Source: Lysinibacillus sp. OF-1 (lineage in GTDB: Bacteria > Bacillota > Bacilli > Bacillales_A > Planococcaceae). Taken from it: a stretch of 64,000 bases of DNA. Position numbers and translations under genes: made by a program. The stretch spans positions 992,001 to 1,056,000 of the forward strand of contig NZ_CP102798.1 in the NCBI RefSeq assembly GCF_028356935.1. The letters run 5' to 3'. The notes beneath the pieces are model-generated. The model saw nothing but the letters and a program-made list of their open reading frames with translations. It did not search any database and was not told the origin of the DNA. Shown here piece after piece: positions 1-9,824 of this stretch. Position 1 is the first letter of the stretch; each line of letters starts with the position of its first letter.

Positions 1-8
1 GAAAAACA

Positions 9-713
9 GTGACAAAAATCTTAACAAATTTAAACAAACTACATGATTTAATAACAGCAGCAGAAAAAAAAGGCAATCGTCAGGGTGATAAAGTCCAAAT
101 AATTGCCGTAACGAAAGAAGTTTCTGTTGAAAGAACACAAGAAGCAATTGATGCAGGACTCTCTCATTTAGGAGAAAATAGACCTGAAGGCCTGCAACGT
201 AAAATTGCAGAGATTCACGCTGAAGTACATTGGCATTATATCGGGTCACTTCAAACACGTAAAGTAAAACAAGTCATTAACAGCATTGATTATTTACACT
301 CCTTAGATCGTTTGAGTCTAGCAGAAGAAATTGAAAAAAGAGCAGATCGGCCAGTTAAATGTTTTGTACAAGTAAATGTTTCGGGTGAAGAATCAAAACA
401 TGGCTTAAGTATCGAAGAAGTTTTGCCTTTTGTAGAAGCGTTAAAGAGTTTTACAAAGATTCAAGTTGTAGGTTTAATGACCATGGCACCAAATACAGAA
501 GACGAAGCAATCATTCGCTCTGTTTTCAAGCAATTAAAACAATGTCAACAGCAAATAGCCGAGCAAGGATTCGCACATGCACCTTGTACCGAGTTATCAA
601 TGGGCATGTCTAATGACTTTGAAATTGCGGTAGAGGAAGGGGCTACTTTTGTTCGAGTCGGAACGGCTCTTGTTGGAAATGAAAGAGGGGAACAGGATGA
701 GCATGAAAAATAA
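9..713 (+). CDS. ylmE: YggS/YlmE family PLP-binding homeostasis protein
   Basis: A 234-residue member of the PLPBP (YggS/YlmE) family, which binds pyridoxal phosphate and buffers vitamin B6 and amino-acid pools without a known catalytic activity. The PLP lysine is in the early VTKEVS motif. Later landmarks are [12 protein letters not shown], the phosphate-binding GLMTMAP and the [10 protein letters not shown] segment, all typical of the family. The GTG at 9 gives an N terminus matching B. subtilis YlmE, but the frame stays open to the window edge and no ribosome site is visible in the 8 preceding bases, so a start further upstream cannot be excluded. It overlaps sepF by 17 bases, as part of the ylm division cluster. 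Confidence 0.9.
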   Translation: MTKILTNLNKLHDLITAAEKKGNRQGDKVQIIAVTKEVSVERTQEAIDAGLSHLGENRPEGLQRKIAEIHAEVHWHYIGSLQTRKVKQVINSIDYLHSLDRLSLAEEIEKRADRPVKCFVQVNVSGEESKHGLSIEEVLPFVEALKSFTKIQVVGLMTMAPNTEDEAIIRSVFKQLKQCQQQIAEQGFAHAPCTELSMGMSNDFEIAVEEGATFVRVGTALVGNERGEQDEHEK

Positions 714-1194
714 AATTAAAAACTTCTTTTACCTTGAAGAAGAACTAGAAGAAGAAATCACGCAAGCTCCTATTCAGCAGCAACAGCCCATACAACAACA
801 GCAACCGATTCATTCCGTAAAGCCTAAAAAAACGATTAAAGAGCGTAGGGCGCCTATTCAAGAAATTATGCCGCAAAGTTCAGCAACGCCTAACAACATT
901 GTAAGCTTGCAGGCAGCTATGAGCTCTAAGGGAGCAAAAGTTGTTTTAATTGAGCCTAGAGTTTATGCAGAAGCACAAGATATCGCGGAGCATTTAAAAA
1001 ATAAGCGTGCTGCAATCGTCAATTTACAACGTATTGAACGAGAGCAAGGTAAACGCATTATTGATTTTTTAAGTGGTACAGTCTATGCACTTGCCGGGGA
1101 TATCCAACGTATCGGTAAAGATATCTTCCTTTGTACGCCAGATAATGTAGAAGTGACTGGTGAAATTACAAACTTTATTTTAGACGATAATTAA
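697..1194 (+). CDS. sepF: Cell division protein SepF
   Basis: A 165-residue SepF, the FtsZ-bundling and membrane-anchoring division protein. The N terminus [16 protein letters not shown] is the amphipathic membrane-binding helix. Residues about 25-45 form a low-complexity linker with two QQQQPI units, and the SepF core (roughly 68-155) carries [16 protein letters not shown] and the [18 protein letters not shown] segment. The start at 697 is chosen over an upstream ATG at 649 because AGAGGGG lies 6 bases before it and the N terminus matches B. subtilis SepF. The start lies inside the ylmE reading frame, implying coupled translation. Confidence 0.95.
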   Translation: MSMKNKIKNFFYLEEELEEEITQAPIQQQQPIQQQQPIHSVKPKKTIKERRAPIQEIMPQSSATPNNIVSLQAAMSSKGAKVVLIEPRVYAEAQDIAEHLKNKRAAIVNLQRIEREQGKRIIDFLSGTVYALAGDIQRIGKDIFLCTPDNVEVTGEITNFILDDN

Positions 1195-1214
1195 TAGCGA
1201 GGATTGTAGTTTAT

Positions 1215-1496
1215 ATGACTTTTTTTATAATACTTGGTTATGTATCATTAGCATTTAGAATCTATTCATTTATGCTAATTGGCTATATTTTAATGTCTTG
1301 GGTGCCTGCCGCTCAAAATTCAGCCATTGGACGTATGCTTGAAAAAGTGTGTGAGCCGTATTTAGGGATTTTCAGAAAGTTCATTCCACCACTTGGAATG
1401 ATTGATATTTCACCAATTGTGGCTATCTTCATGTTGAATTTTATTGAACGAGGGCTTGTTATAGTCATCCAGAAAATATTTCTTATGTTCGTTTAG
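1215..1496 (+). CDS. ylmG: YggT-family membrane protein YlmG
   Basis: A 93-residue YggT-family integral membrane protein with two hydrophobic helices (about residues 3-28 and 63-92) separated by the family segment [22 protein letters not shown] and [14 protein letters not shown]. It is conserved next to sepF in Gram-positive bacteria and is linked to division or envelope organisation, but its biochemical role is not settled. It sits 20 bases after sepF behind a weak GAGGA ribosome site. A terminator hairpin follows directly, so it is likely the last gene of the sepF transcript. Confidence 0.9.
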   Translation: MTFFIILGYVSLAFRIYSFMLIGYILMSWVPAAQNSAIGRMLEKVCEPYLGIFRKFIPPLGMIDISPIVAIFMLNFIERGLVIVIQKIFLMFV

Positions 1497-1502
1497 CAGT
1501 AA

Positions 1503-1531
1503 ATCCTCACTCTTAGGTGGGGATTTTTTAT
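1503..1531 (+). terminator. Intrinsic terminator after ylmG
   Basis: An 8-bp stem (ATCCTCAC 1503-1510 with GTGGGGAT 1517-1524, one G-U pair) with a 6-base loop is followed by a T run. It separates ylmG from ylmH. Confidence 0.8.
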
Positions 1532-1769
1532 TTAGCAATGTTTTTGTACGGAAAGAGCAACGGTGGTTCAAAAAAATAGAGGGTGATAAAGGTTTGTTTA
1601 ACGGCTGTTCAAATATCCTTGTATAATGAGACTGCCCCAGTGGAAAAAAGAGCTTTTCAAGTAAATGTAAAAAAATTATACTCAATGATGCAAAGACGTC
1701 ATAACTTGGAAATACTATGTTCATCCAGCCCACCAAGCATATAGAACTAGTGAAAGAGGAGACAACGAG

Positions 1770-2558
1770 ATGGAACACTTAATTCAGCATTTTCGAAAAG
1801 ATGAACAACCGTTTATTGAACAAGTAATAAGTTGGCAGCGTGAGGTAGAGGATCGCTATGCACCTAAGCTAACAGATTTTCTTGATCCCAGACAGCGTTT
1901 TATCGTGACATCTATTATCGGACAGGACGACACATTGAAAACGGCATGTGCAGGGTTATTTGACGGGGCAGAGAGACAGCGTATGCTTATTTATCCTGCT
2001 TACTATGAAGTTATGGAGGAAGACTTTCAGCTGACAGTATTTACAATTCACTATCCTATGAAATTTGTCCAGCTCCGGCATCCAGATGTGTTAGGGGCCT
2101 TGTTATCATTAGGCTTGAATCGTGGTAAATTTGGTGATATACGTGTCAATGAGCAGCAGGTGCAATTTGTAGTAGCACAAGAGGTAGCAGATTATGTTCG
2201 TTTGCATTTAACGGGTATTGGTAAAGTCAAGGTACATGTTGAATCTTTAAAGCAAGACGAGCCACTTCTCTTCAATGAGGATGAGTGGTTTGAGGAATCT
2301 CATACTGTTTCATCCATGCGTTTAGATGTGATTATCGCTACCATTTTAAATGTGTCACGTCAAAAGGCACAAGCTTTGATTACTGGGAATAAAGTACGTG
2401 TCAATTGGACAGAGCGAGATACAGTTGCCTTTGAATTACAAGAAGGGGATATTTTATCGATACGAGGGAGCGGTCGTGTGAAAATTATTATGACAGAAGG
2501 CCGTACAAAAAAGGATAAAATCCGTCTGCAAATCGGTCGATTGGCCCAAAAAAGCTGA
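1770..2558 (+). CDS. ylmH: S4-domain RNA-binding protein YlmH
   Basis: A 262-residue YlmH protein. The N-terminal ~175 residues are the YlmH-specific region and the S4 RNA-binding domain is at about residues 185-245 (MRLDVIIATILNVSRQKAQ, then GNKVRVNW). In B. subtilis YlmH binds 50S subunits and can act in ribosome-associated quality control alongside RqcH and RqcP; rqcH is also in this window at 39.3 kb. AGAGGAG at 1755-1761 sets the ATG at 1770. A TATAAT at 1622-1627 could be the -10 of its own promoter, but no convincing -35 is present at proper spacing. Confidence 0.92.
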   Translation: MEHLIQHFRKDEQPFIEQVISWQREVEDRYAPKLTDFLDPRQRFIVTSIIGQDDTLKTACAGLFDGAERQRMLIYPAYYEVMEEDFQLTVFTIHYPMKFVQLRHPDVLGALLSLGLNRGKFGDIRVNEQQVQFVVAQEVADYVRLHLTGIGKVKVHVESLKQDEPLLFNEDEWFEESHTVSSMRLDVIIATILNVSRQKAQALITGNKVRVNWTERDTVAFELQEGDILSIRGSGRVKIIMTEGRTKKDKIRLQIGRLAQKS

Positions 2559-2653
2559 AAGTGAAGTAAATTTCATTAATTTTTACTGCTAAGTTGTCGG
2601 AACAATTGTATAATAGAAATTACGAATGTACATGTAAAGGAGAGAAGGATTGT

Positions 2654-3178
2654 ATGCCATTATCACCTATTGATATACATAATAAGGAGTTTACAAAAGC
2701 TTTCAGAGGTTATGCTGAAGATGAAGTAAATGAATTTTTAGACCAAATCATTAAAGACTACGAAATTTTGTTACGTGAAAAAAAAGAGGTTGATAAGCAA
2801 TTAGAGATGGCCTTAGAACAGGCGAGGCATTTTAGCTCCTTAGAAGAAACTTTGCAGAAGTCCATTGTTGTTGCACAAGAAGCGGCTGATGAAGTGCGAA
2901 GAAATTCACAAAAAGAGGCTAAACTCATTGTAAAAGAGGCTGAGAAAAATGCTGATCGAATTGTCAATGATGCTTTAACAAAAGCTCGTAAGGTGACGAT
3001 TGAAATTGATGAGCTTAAAAAACAATCTAAAGTATTCCGTAATCGTTTCAAGATGCTTGTTGAGGCACAGCTTGATTTGCTTAATGCTGATGACTGGGAT
3101 CATTTGCTTCAATATGATATTGATTTAACAGAAATTCAAGCATCTGTTGAGGAAGCACAAGAATCTGAAGAGATGTAA
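2654..3178 (+). CDS. divIVA: Cell division initiation protein DivIVA
   Basis: A 174-residue DivIVA, the coiled-coil protein that marks negatively curved membrane at septa and poles. The N-terminal lipid-binding motif IHNKEFTKAFRGYAEDEVN is clear and the remainder is predicted coiled coil rich in E, K and A. The start at 2654 is chosen from MPLSPIDIHNK matching other DivIVA proteins, with AAAGGAGA at 2636-2643; a longer frame opening at 2594 would run through the leader. A TATAAT at 2609-2614 could be its -10 box, again without a good -35. It is followed by the ileS T-box leader. Confidence 0.95.
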   Translation: MPLSPIDIHNKEFTKAFRGYAEDEVNEFLDQIIKDYEILLREKKEVDKQLEMALEQARHFSSLEETLQKSIVVAQEAADEVRRNSQKEAKLIVKEAEKNADRIVNDALTKARKVTIEIDELKKQSKVFRNRFKMLVEAQLDLLNADDWDHLLQYDIDLTEIQASVEEAQESEEM

Positions 3179-3264
3179 CTTTTCTTTTTAATGGTTGCAC
3201 TCGACAAATGAAACTTGACGCCATTGTTTGAATTTCATATACTTTGTAATAGTAATTATTTTGA

Positions 3265-3520
3265 AAAGATATGCATACAGGCAGAGACGAAGACAGTATT
3301 TGTTAGGCGTAGTTAAGCGATTTGGGGACAGTGAGAGCCCAAACATGCAACTAACATTGAACATCACTTCTGAGCTAAATAGCTGAAAAAAGTAGGTTAT
3401 TTCGTGATGCACGACGTTAACGTGCTTGAAAGAGGTAGTGCAATATTTTTGTGCTACAAGTAGGGTGGTACCGCGAGTAGAAGCTTCTCGTCCCTTAGTG
3501 GGATTGAGGGCTTTTTTTAT
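3265..3520 (+). promoter_or_regulatory. T-box riboswitch (isoleucine) upstream of ileS
   Basis: The conserved T-box sequence AGGGTGGTACCGCG is at 3462-3475. Its TGGT can pair with the ACCA end of uncharged tRNA-Ile. It is followed by a terminator (about 3486-3518, CTCG-TCCC pairing GGGATTGAG, then a T run). The upstream 3270-3400 segment is the Stem I region; ATC at 3363-3365 in GAACATCAC is my candidate specifier codon, which fits Ile. The 5' boundary is approximate. Uncharged tRNA-Ile is expected to stabilise the antiterminator and allow ileS transcription. Confidence 0.93.
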
Positions 3521-3609
3521 TTGTTCGCGAATTGTTTGAGTTGCGTTTGCCAATAACTGTCCTAGAAGTAATTGTCTATATGCTTGGGTAAAATAAAGGA
3601 GGAATTTTA

Positions 3610-6378
3610 ATGGTTGAATACAAAGATACGTTATTAATGCCAAAAACAGATTTCCCAATGCGTGGGAATCTACCGGCGAATGAGCCAAAAACGCAAGAAA
3701 AATGGAATGACATGGATATTAACAAATTACAGATGGAACGTACTGCCGATCGTCCAGAATATGTTCTACATGATGGTCCTCCCTATGCAAATGGTGATAT
3801 CCACATCGGCCATGCCTTAAATAAAGTATTGAAGGATATGATTACACGTCATCGTTCAATGACTGGCTACCATGTGAATTATATTCCAGGCTGGGATACG
3901 CACGGTCTACCAATTGAACAAGCACTGACAAACAAAGGTGTAAAGCGTAAAGAAATGTCAGTAGCAGCATTCCGCCAACTTTGTGAAGAGTATGCATATG
4001 AGCAAATTGATAATCAACGTGCCCAATTCCGTCGTCTAGGCATTCGTGGTGATTGGGAAAACCCTTATATTACATTAAAGCCTGAATTTGAAGCACGTCA
4101 AATTGAAGTGTTCGGTAAAATGGCTGAAAAGGGTTACATTTATAAAGGCTTAAAACCAGTTTATTGGTCACCATCTTCTGAGTCTGCTTTAGCAGAAGCT
4201 GAAATTGAATATAAGGACATCAAATCACCATCAATCTATGTTAGCTTTGCTATTAAAGATGCGAAAGGCATTGTACCAACAGATGCTAAATTTATTATTT
4301 GGACAACAACACCTTGGACATTACCAGCAAACTTAGGCATTTCTTTAAATCCTGAATTTATGTATGTTGTAGTTGCTGTAGCTAATAAAAAATTCATCAT
4401 TGCCAAAGAATTATTAACATCAGTAGCGAATGCCCTTGGATGGGAAGACTATGAGGTTGTTCAAGAAGTAAAAGGGGAAGCACTTGATCGTCTTGTAGCG
4501 CAGCATCCATTTTATGATCGTGAATCTCTTATTATGGTAGGAGAACACGTAACTGCTGAAGCGGGTACAGGTTGTGTTCATACAGCTCCTGGACACGGGG
4601 AAGACGATTATCATATTGGTAAACAATATGGTTTAGGCATTCTTAGCCCTCTTGATAATAGCGGCTGTTATACAGATGAAGCACCTGGTTTTGAAGGCGT
4701 GTTTTATAATGATGCCAACAAACTTGTAACAGAAAAACTAAAAGAAGTAGATGCATTAGAAAAACTTGACTTCTTTACGCACTCTTATCCACATGACTGG
4801 CGTACGAAAAAACCTGTTATTTATCGTGCGACACCACAATGGTTTGCCTCTGTTGAAGCATTCCGTGGTGAGTTGTTAGAAGCTGTAAAAGCTACAGCAT
4901 TTACACCAGCTTGGGGAGAAACTCGTCTTTATAATATGATTCGTGATCGTGGAGATTGGGTTATTTCACGTCAACGTGCTTGGGGTGTGCCGATTCCAAT
5001 TTTCTACGCAGAAAACGGAGAGCCAATTATTACACCTGAAACAATTAGCCATATCTCAGCATTATTCCGTGAGCATGGATCCAATATTTGGTTCCAAAAA
5101 ACAGCAAAAGAATTATTACCAGAGGGCTTTACACATCCAGGTAGCCCGAACGGCGAATTCACAAAAGAAAATGATATTATGGACGTCTGGTTCGATTCAG
5201 GTTCATCCCACCAAGGTGTACTTGTAGAGCGCGGCATGAAATATCCAGCTGATTTATACTTAGAAGGCTCTGACCAGCATCGTGGTTGGTTTAACTCATC
5301 TCTTATTACATCTGTTGCTATTAATGGCTATGCACCATATAAAGGACTATTAACACATGGTTTTGTTCTTGATGGTGAAGGACGTAAAATGAGTAAATCA
5401 TTAGGAAATGTGATCATTCCACAAAAAGTAATGGATCAGTATGGAGCAGATATTCTTCGTCTATGGGTTGCTTCTGTTGACTATACAGCGGATGTACGAA
5501 TTTCGATGGATATGTTAAAGCAAGTATCAGAGGTGTACCGTAAAATTCGTAATACATTTCGTTTCTTACATGGCAATATCGCTGATTTCGATCCAAAGAA
5601 AGATCGTGTTGCCTATGCAGAGCTTCGTGAGATGGATCAATATGTCTATATGCGTTTACAGGATGTCTTACAAACTGTTCGTGCAGCATATGATCGTTAT
5701 GATTTCGCTGCTGTTTATCACATCGTCAATAATTTTGTCGCAGTCGAGTTATCTTCATTCTATTTAGATATTGCAAAAGATGTTGTCTATATCGAAGGTC
5801 ACGACAATAAAGATCGTCGAGCGATGCAAACAGTTATTTACGATACATTAATGACATTGGTTAAAATCATGACACCAATCATCCCTCATACAACAGATGA
5901 AATGTGGTCTTATCTACATGCCCAAGGTATTGTAGAGGAAGTTTCTGTTCAATTAACGGACTTCCCAGAGGTAGATGTTCAAGAGAATTTTGAAAGCCTA
6001 CGTACAAAATGGGAAAATATTATTGATGTACGTGACGATATCTTAAAAGCATTAGAGGAAGCTCGTAATGCTAAAACAATAGGTAAATCACTAGAAGCAA
6101 AAGTAACAGTATATGCCAAAGAGGATGTTGTAGCCTTATTGAATGATGTGAACATTGACTTTGCACAGCTTTCAATCGTTTCTGCTTTTGAAGTAGCTAC
6201 TATTGATGAGGCGCCTGCTGAAGCTTTAGCACTTGAACATGTATCCATTGTAGTTGAGAAGGCAACAGGGGAGAAATGTGAGCGTTGCTGGTCAATTTCT
6301 GAAACAATTGGTGCAAATGAGGCACATCCTACAGTTTGTGCGCGCTGTGCAGAAGTTGTAGAAAAATATTACGTTTAA
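3610..6378 (+). CDS. ileS: Isoleucyl-tRNA synthetase
   Basis: A 922-residue class I bacterial-type IleRS that charges tRNA-Ile, with an editing (CP1) domain. Visible landmarks are HIGH at residues 65-68 ([14 protein letters not shown]), the editing region around [21 protein letters not shown] at 593-597, and the C-terminal zinc motif CERCW...CARC. The length agrees with B. subtilis IleS (921). AAGGAGGAA at 3597-3605 supports the ATG at 3610. Expression is controlled by the T-box leader. B. subtilis carries ylyA between ileS and lspA; here that place is taken by the AraC-symporter module. Confidence 0.98.
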   Translation: MVEYKDTLLMPKTDFPMRGNLPANEPKTQEKWNDMDINKLQMERTADRPEYVLHDGPPYANGDIHIGHALNKVLKDMITRHRSMTGYHVNYIPGWDTHGLPIEQALTNKGVKRKEMSVAAFRQLCEEYAYEQIDNQRAQFRRLGIRGDWENPYITLKPEFEARQIEVFGKMAEKGYIYKGLKPVYWSPSSESALAEAEIEYKDIKSPSIYVSFAIKDAKGIVPTDAKFIIWTTTPWTLPANLGISLNPEFMYVVVAVANKKFIIAKELLTSVANALGWEDYEVVQEVKGEALDRLVAQHPFYDRESLIMVGEHVTAEAGTGCVHTAPGHGEDDYHIGKQYGLGILSPLDNSGCYTDEAPGFEGVFYNDANKLVTEKLKEVDALEKLDFFTHSYPHDWRTKKPVIYRATPQWFASVEAFRGELLEAVKATAFTPAWGETRLYNMIRDRGDWVISRQRAWGVPIPIFYAENGEPIITPETISHISALFREHGSNIWFQKTAKELLPEGFTHPGSPNGEFTKENDIMDVWFDSGSSHQGVLVERGMKYPADLYLEGSDQHRGWFNSSLITSVAINGYAPYKGLLTHGFVLDGEGRKMSKSLGNVIIPQKVMDQYGADILRLWVASVDYTADVRISMDMLKQVSEVYRKIRNTFRFLHGNIADFDPKKDRVAYAELREMDQYVYMRLQDVLQTVRAAYDRYDFAAVYHIVNNFVAVELSSFYLDIAKDVVYIEGHDNKDRRAMQTVIYDTLMTLVKIMTPIIPHTTDEMWSYLHAQGIVEEVSVQLTDFPEVDVQENFESLRTKWENIIDVRDDILKALEEARNAKTIGKSLEAKVTVYAKEDVVALLNDVNIDFAQLSIVSAFEVATIDEAPAEALALEHVSIVVEKATGEKCERCWSISETIGANEAHPTVCARCAEVVEKYYV

Positions 6379-6392
6379 CGGAAATGAATAAT

Positions 6393-6476
6393 AAGAATCT
6401 GCATTTCTATTGTAGATCATACGCAAGTCTCCTTGATGGGGGCTTGCTTTTTTTCATGGAGGTTTTGCAGATTCTT
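6393..6476. terminator. Nested hairpin and terminator between ileS and the AraC-type gene
   Basis: The inner stem GCAAGTCTCC / GGGGGCTTGC (6423-6447) is followed by TTTTTTT, a good terminator for ileS. It is enclosed by a perfect 11-bp inverted repeat, AAGAATCTGCA (6393-6403) and TGCAGATTCTT (6466-6476). The neighbouring genes converge here. Confidence 0.8.
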
Positions 6477-6482
6477 GTTAGA

Positions 6483-7679
6483 TTATTTAAATAAAATTTC
6501 TGTCGTATTGCGATAGTCCGTTGGAGAGATTCCTACATATTTTTTAAAGGTTAAACTATAGTAATTAGGTGTATTAAAGCCACAGGTGGAGGAGATCTTT
6601 TCTACGGTATAGTCGTACTTCCGTAGAAAGGGTAAGCTCTTGATGATGCGTGTAAAGGCAACATAGTCAACGAAATTACGACCAGTCTCTTTTTTAAATA
6701 GCCTGCTAAAATGTGTGGGACTAAAGCTTATATATTTTGCAACATCACGAACGGTCAATTGCTCATCATAATGTTCTTCAATATAATGAATGGCCTTTTG
6801 AAGCTGCACATGCTTTGTTAAATCTTCATAATATCTGATATGAATATTATCTATAGGTGGTTTTCTACGTGCTTTTCGTGCTTGACTATAGGACTCCTTT
6901 ACGTGCATTGCGTCCTGAAACACTCCTCCAACCCCCATGAAAAGATGGATACAATAGTCCTTTTTAAGTGTCTCGATGACCTCCAATAGACATGATTCGC
7001 CTACTGTCCAATGTTTAAAAGAGTTATACTCAGTCGGAATTCTCATGAGAAGTAATAAGTAGCGTTCGAAATGTAAAAAAGATAAGGGTGCTTTATTGGC
7101 AAAATGCTGACGAAAAACATTTGTAATGTTACTGCTTGCGTCATGAGGAATAGCATCACTATCGATATAGCCCTGAATTAAGAACACAATATTAGGAATA
7201 CAATTTGTTGATAAAAATGATGCAGATTGAATGATTTCTTGTTCATTATCAATTTCGCCACGTATAAGACGTTTCAAAAATGCTTCTCTGAACGGAGAGG
7301 TATGATGCTGGGACACTTGTTGTGATAGCTCAAGCATTGTGAGTGTACTTGCTTTCTTGTCCTGATAGGATGTGTACAGTTTTTTTACGATTCGTAAAAA
7401 TTTTGATTTCTGTAATGGTTTTATGAGAAGTGCAGGTAAAACTAATTCAATTGCTATACCAGTCGAGTAGGTGAGGTGTTCTGTAACAATTGGGACAATT
7501 ATACTATTAGGATAATTTCTTTTTAATCGATTAATCTTCACCCAATCAAATAACCGATTGACCTCATAGACAATAATGACCTCATCTTCTCGCTTAGGCA
7601 CTTTACACTCCTCCAAAGCATTTGGTAAAACCTCTTTTAACCATTCACTCATTTGCTGTTTATCAAATGAGCTTTCCAT
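6483..7679 (-). CDS. AraC-family regulator with receiver-like N terminus
   Basis: A 398-residue transcription regulator. The C-terminal ~100 residues are a standard two-helix-turn-helix AraC domain (AVHYIEE-like start, then VRDVAKYISFSPTHFSRLFK, then GFNTPNYYSLTFKKYVG). The N-terminal ~100 residues look like a response-regulator receiver fold ending in a LIKPLQKS motif (the conserved lysine after beta-5), but the position expected for the phospho-acceptor aspartate lacks a clear Asp, so it may be a pseudo-receiver. The middle resembles the GGDEF-like or CdaR-like module of YesN-type proteins (FMGVGGVFQDAMHVKESY). The start is placed at the second ATG (7679), since AAAGGTGG would abut the first. 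It is divergent from, and probably controls, the DUF485-symporter pair. Confidence 0.85.
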   Translation of the reverse strand: MESSFDKQQMSEWLKEVLPNALEECKVPKREDEVIIVYEVNRLFDWVKINRLKRNYPNSIIVPIVTEHLTYSTGIAIELVLPALLIKPLQKSKFLRIVKKLYTSYQDKKASTLTMLELSQQVSQHHTSPFREAFLKRLIRGEIDNEQEIIQSASFLSTNCIPNIVFLIQGYIDSDAIPHDASSNITNVFRQHFANKAPLSFLHFERYLLLLMRIPTEYNSFKHWTVGESCLLEVIETLKKDYCIHLFMGVGGVFQDAMHVKESYSQARKARRKPPIDNIHIRYYEDLTKHVQLQKAIHYIEEHYDEQLTVRDVAKYISFSPTHFSRLFKKETGRNFVDYVAFTRIIKSLPFLRKYDYTVEKISSTCGFNTPNYYSLTFKKYVGISPTDYRNTTEILFK

Positions 7680-7835
7680 ATACCATACCACCTTTAAAAT
7701 GCTACCAGCCTCCTACGAATGAAAAGATAAAAATATTTTAACTTAAAATAGCAATTATTTGTACTAATACAGCAAAATTTTATATCTATATTGTGGTTGA
7801 AATAGAATAAAATAATTGTAGTGCATAATAATTTG

Positions 7836-7850
7836 AAATTTCAGATAATT
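7836..7850 (+). promoter_or_regulatory. CodY-like box before the symporter operon
   Basis: AAATTTCAGATAATT matches 13 of 15 positions of the CodY consensus AATTTTCWGAAAATT. It ends 32 bases before the ATG of the DUF485 gene and shares TTTCAGATAATT exactly with the box at 24575-24589. Confidence 0.5.
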
Positions 7851-7882
7851 ATTCGCTGATATGACAAAGGGGGAGTTAGCTT

Positions 7883-8218
7883 ATGGCGGAAGTAGGCAGT
7901 CATGATTATGACTACGTGGAGGCAGGAACAATTGATGTGAAAGATCTACCGCCTCTAGATGCAACAACAAATAAAATTATGAAGGATGAATTTACAACAG
8001 GTTTAGGCTTAACGGTATTTTACTTTATTTTGATTTTTAGTATTCCTGTTATGAATTGGTTTGCTCCAGCATTTGCATTCAAGAAAATATGGGGCGGTAT
8101 GACAGTCACATGGTTTGTGACAACGATTGTCATGATGGCTATGGCTTTTATTATTGCGTATGTGCATACGGCCATGTATGAGAAGCGTTTAAAAAAATAC
8201 GATATAGCAAATAAGTAG
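7883..8218 (+). CDS. DUF485 membrane protein (YwcB/YjcH-like)
   Basis: A 111-residue DUF485 protein with two hydrophobic helices (about residues 42-62 and 76-97) and a charged C terminus. DUF485 genes are usually found directly upstream of acetate-type sodium/solute symporters (E. coli yjcH-actP, B. subtilis ywcB-ywcA), and that pairing is seen here. It is presumed to be an accessory of the transporter; its mechanism is unknown. AAAGGGGGAG stands before the ATG at 7883. The symporter gene follows after 24 bases. Confidence 0.88.
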   Translation: MAEVGSHDYDYVEAGTIDVKDLPPLDATTNKIMKDEFTTGLGLTVFYFILIFSIPVMNWFAPAFAFKKIWGGMTVTWFVTTIVMMAMAFIIAYVHTAMYEKRLKKYDIANK

Positions 8219-8242
8219 GTGAAACAAAGGGGGAAGTGTTGA

Positions 8243-9811
8243 ATGATGGAAGCTCTTTTAGAACCAAAGATGTTAATGACCGTTGCGTTAATGGGAACGA
8301 TTGTCTACATTACGTATTTAACCAAGAGAAATGCAACAGCTTCGGATTTCTTTGTAGGTGGCCGAAGCTTTGGATGGTTTACAAATGGTTCTGCCATTGG
8401 CGGAGATTATTTAAGTGCAGCAACATTTCTTGGAATAGCTGGTTTAACATTTCAACTAGGTTATGATGGTGCTTATTATGCTTTTTGTTTCTCTATTGGA
8501 TTAACATTATTAGCTATTTTCGTAGCGGGCCCTTTAAGAAGATTTGGTGCATTTACGGTTGCTGATTTTTTAGGTTATCGTTTTCATAGTAGCAGGGCTC
8601 GACTCGTAGCGGTTGCAGTCGTTTTAGCCATCTCAGGCTTTTATGCGGCTCCTCAATTACTAGGTGCTGCTCAAATATTAAGTATGTTTTTTGGTACTTC
8701 CTATGAATTTGGCATTATCTTTACATGTGTTGTCATGGTTTTTTATGTAGGGATAGGTGGAATGAAAGGTACGACAATCAACCAAGCTTTGGAGCTGTGG
8801 ATTCGCCTTGGCGCATTTATTGTGATGTTAATTGCTGCAGTTTATGGTGGTTTGCATTACGATAAAATTTTAGCTGCCATCCATTCATTCAGTGGCCCTA
8901 TTACAGGAACTTCTCCGTATGCCTTAGATGGTAATGATGTGAATTTTGATGGTGCCGCTTGGACAGGCACAGGCTTTTATTTCCCAACATTTTGGCAAAC
9001 TATTAGTATGACCATTGGTTTAGCCTTAGGGACAATTGGGCTTCCCCATATATTATTACGCTTTTATACAAACCCAAGTGCTAAAGCAGCGCGTAAATCT
9101 GCGCTCATGGCTATTGGCATTGCTAGTACGTTTTTCTTATTAGCTGTTTATTTAGGTGTTGTAGGCCGATCTATTTTCATTTCGGGAACAGCTAGTGAGG
9201 AGGTAATGCGTGATTTAGTATTAGGTGGGAATAACATGGTCATTCCGACGACAGCCCTTGCGCTAGGTGGTAAATGGTTACTTGGTTTAGTAATTGCAGG
9301 TGCATTTGCAGCTATTTTCTCTAATCTTTCAGGGCTATTTATTACAAGCTCTGGCGCATTAGCCCATGATTTATATGCCAATATTATGAAAAAGGATATA
9401 ACACAAAAACAACGTGTTGTAGCTGGTAAAGTGGCCATTGTATTATTAGGGATTTTATATGGAGCACTTGGTTTACTTGTCAAGGATGCATCCATCGGTC
9501 ATTTAGTGGCGCTCGCCTTTACGGTTGCAGCAAGTACATTCACGCCAATCTTTATTCTCGGTATTTGGTGGAGGGGCATGACAGAGAAGGGTGCCATTGC
9601 AGGATTGCTCATTGGTCTTGGCGTGTCAATGTGGATGATCTTTTTACCAGGAACATTACCAAGTTTCTTGCAGTTTAAAATACCAGGTATTGTGACAGTA
9701 CCGGTTGGCTTCTTATCTGTTATTATCGTGTCACTACTAGATCGTAAAGTTCCGGCTGATGTCAATGATTTCATGAAGCGAGTGCATTCGAAAGAATCTG
9801 AAACCGTTTAA
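8243..9811 (+). CDS. Sodium/solute symporter (SSS family, ActP/YwcA-like)
   Basis: A 522-residue SSS-family permease with about 13 membrane segments. Family marks include DFFVGGRSFGWFTNGSAIGG near the N terminus, LLGAAQILSMFFG, and the GTIGLPHILLRFYTNPSAK segment that resembles the SSS signature. With the DUF485 partner, import of acetate or another short monocarboxylate is most likely; the substrate cannot be read from sequence. ATG codons at 8243 and 8246 are both possible, with AAAGGGGG at 8226-8233. A strong terminator follows. The AraC-type gene and the CodY-like box upstream are the likely controls. Confidence 0.9.
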   Translation: MMEALLEPKMLMTVALMGTIVYITYLTKRNATASDFFVGGRSFGWFTNGSAIGGDYLSAATFLGIAGLTFQLGYDGAYYAFCFSIGLTLLAIFVAGPLRRFGAFTVADFLGYRFHSSRARLVAVAVVLAISGFYAAPQLLGAAQILSMFFGTSYEFGIIFTCVVMVFYVGIGGMKGTTINQALELWIRLGAFIVMLIAAVYGGLHYDKILAAIHSFSGPITGTSPYALDGNDVNFDGAAWTGTGFYFPTFWQTISMTIGLALGTIGLPHILLRFYTNPSAKAARKSALMAIGIASTFFLLAVYLGVVGRSIFISGTASEEVMRDLVLGGNNMVIPTTALALGGKWLLGLVIAGAFAAIFSNLSGLFITSSGALAHDLYANIMKKDITQKQRVVAGKVAIVLLGILYGALGLLVKDASIGHLVALAFTVAASTFTPIFILGIWWRGMTEKGAIAGLLIGLGVSMWMIFLPGTLPSFLQFKIPGIVTVPVGFLSVIIVSLLDRKVPADVNDFMKRVHSKESETV

Positions 9812-9824
9812 CTCAACAAGTCAG

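Noticed and set aside
3188-3688. A 166-codon open frame on the minus strand upstream of ileS
   Set aside because: It lies antisense to the T-box leader and the start of ileS; no ribosome site and no family resemblance.
8236-8466. A small open frame overlapping the start of the symporter gene
   Set aside because: It is an out-of-frame shadow of a clear SSS-family gene.
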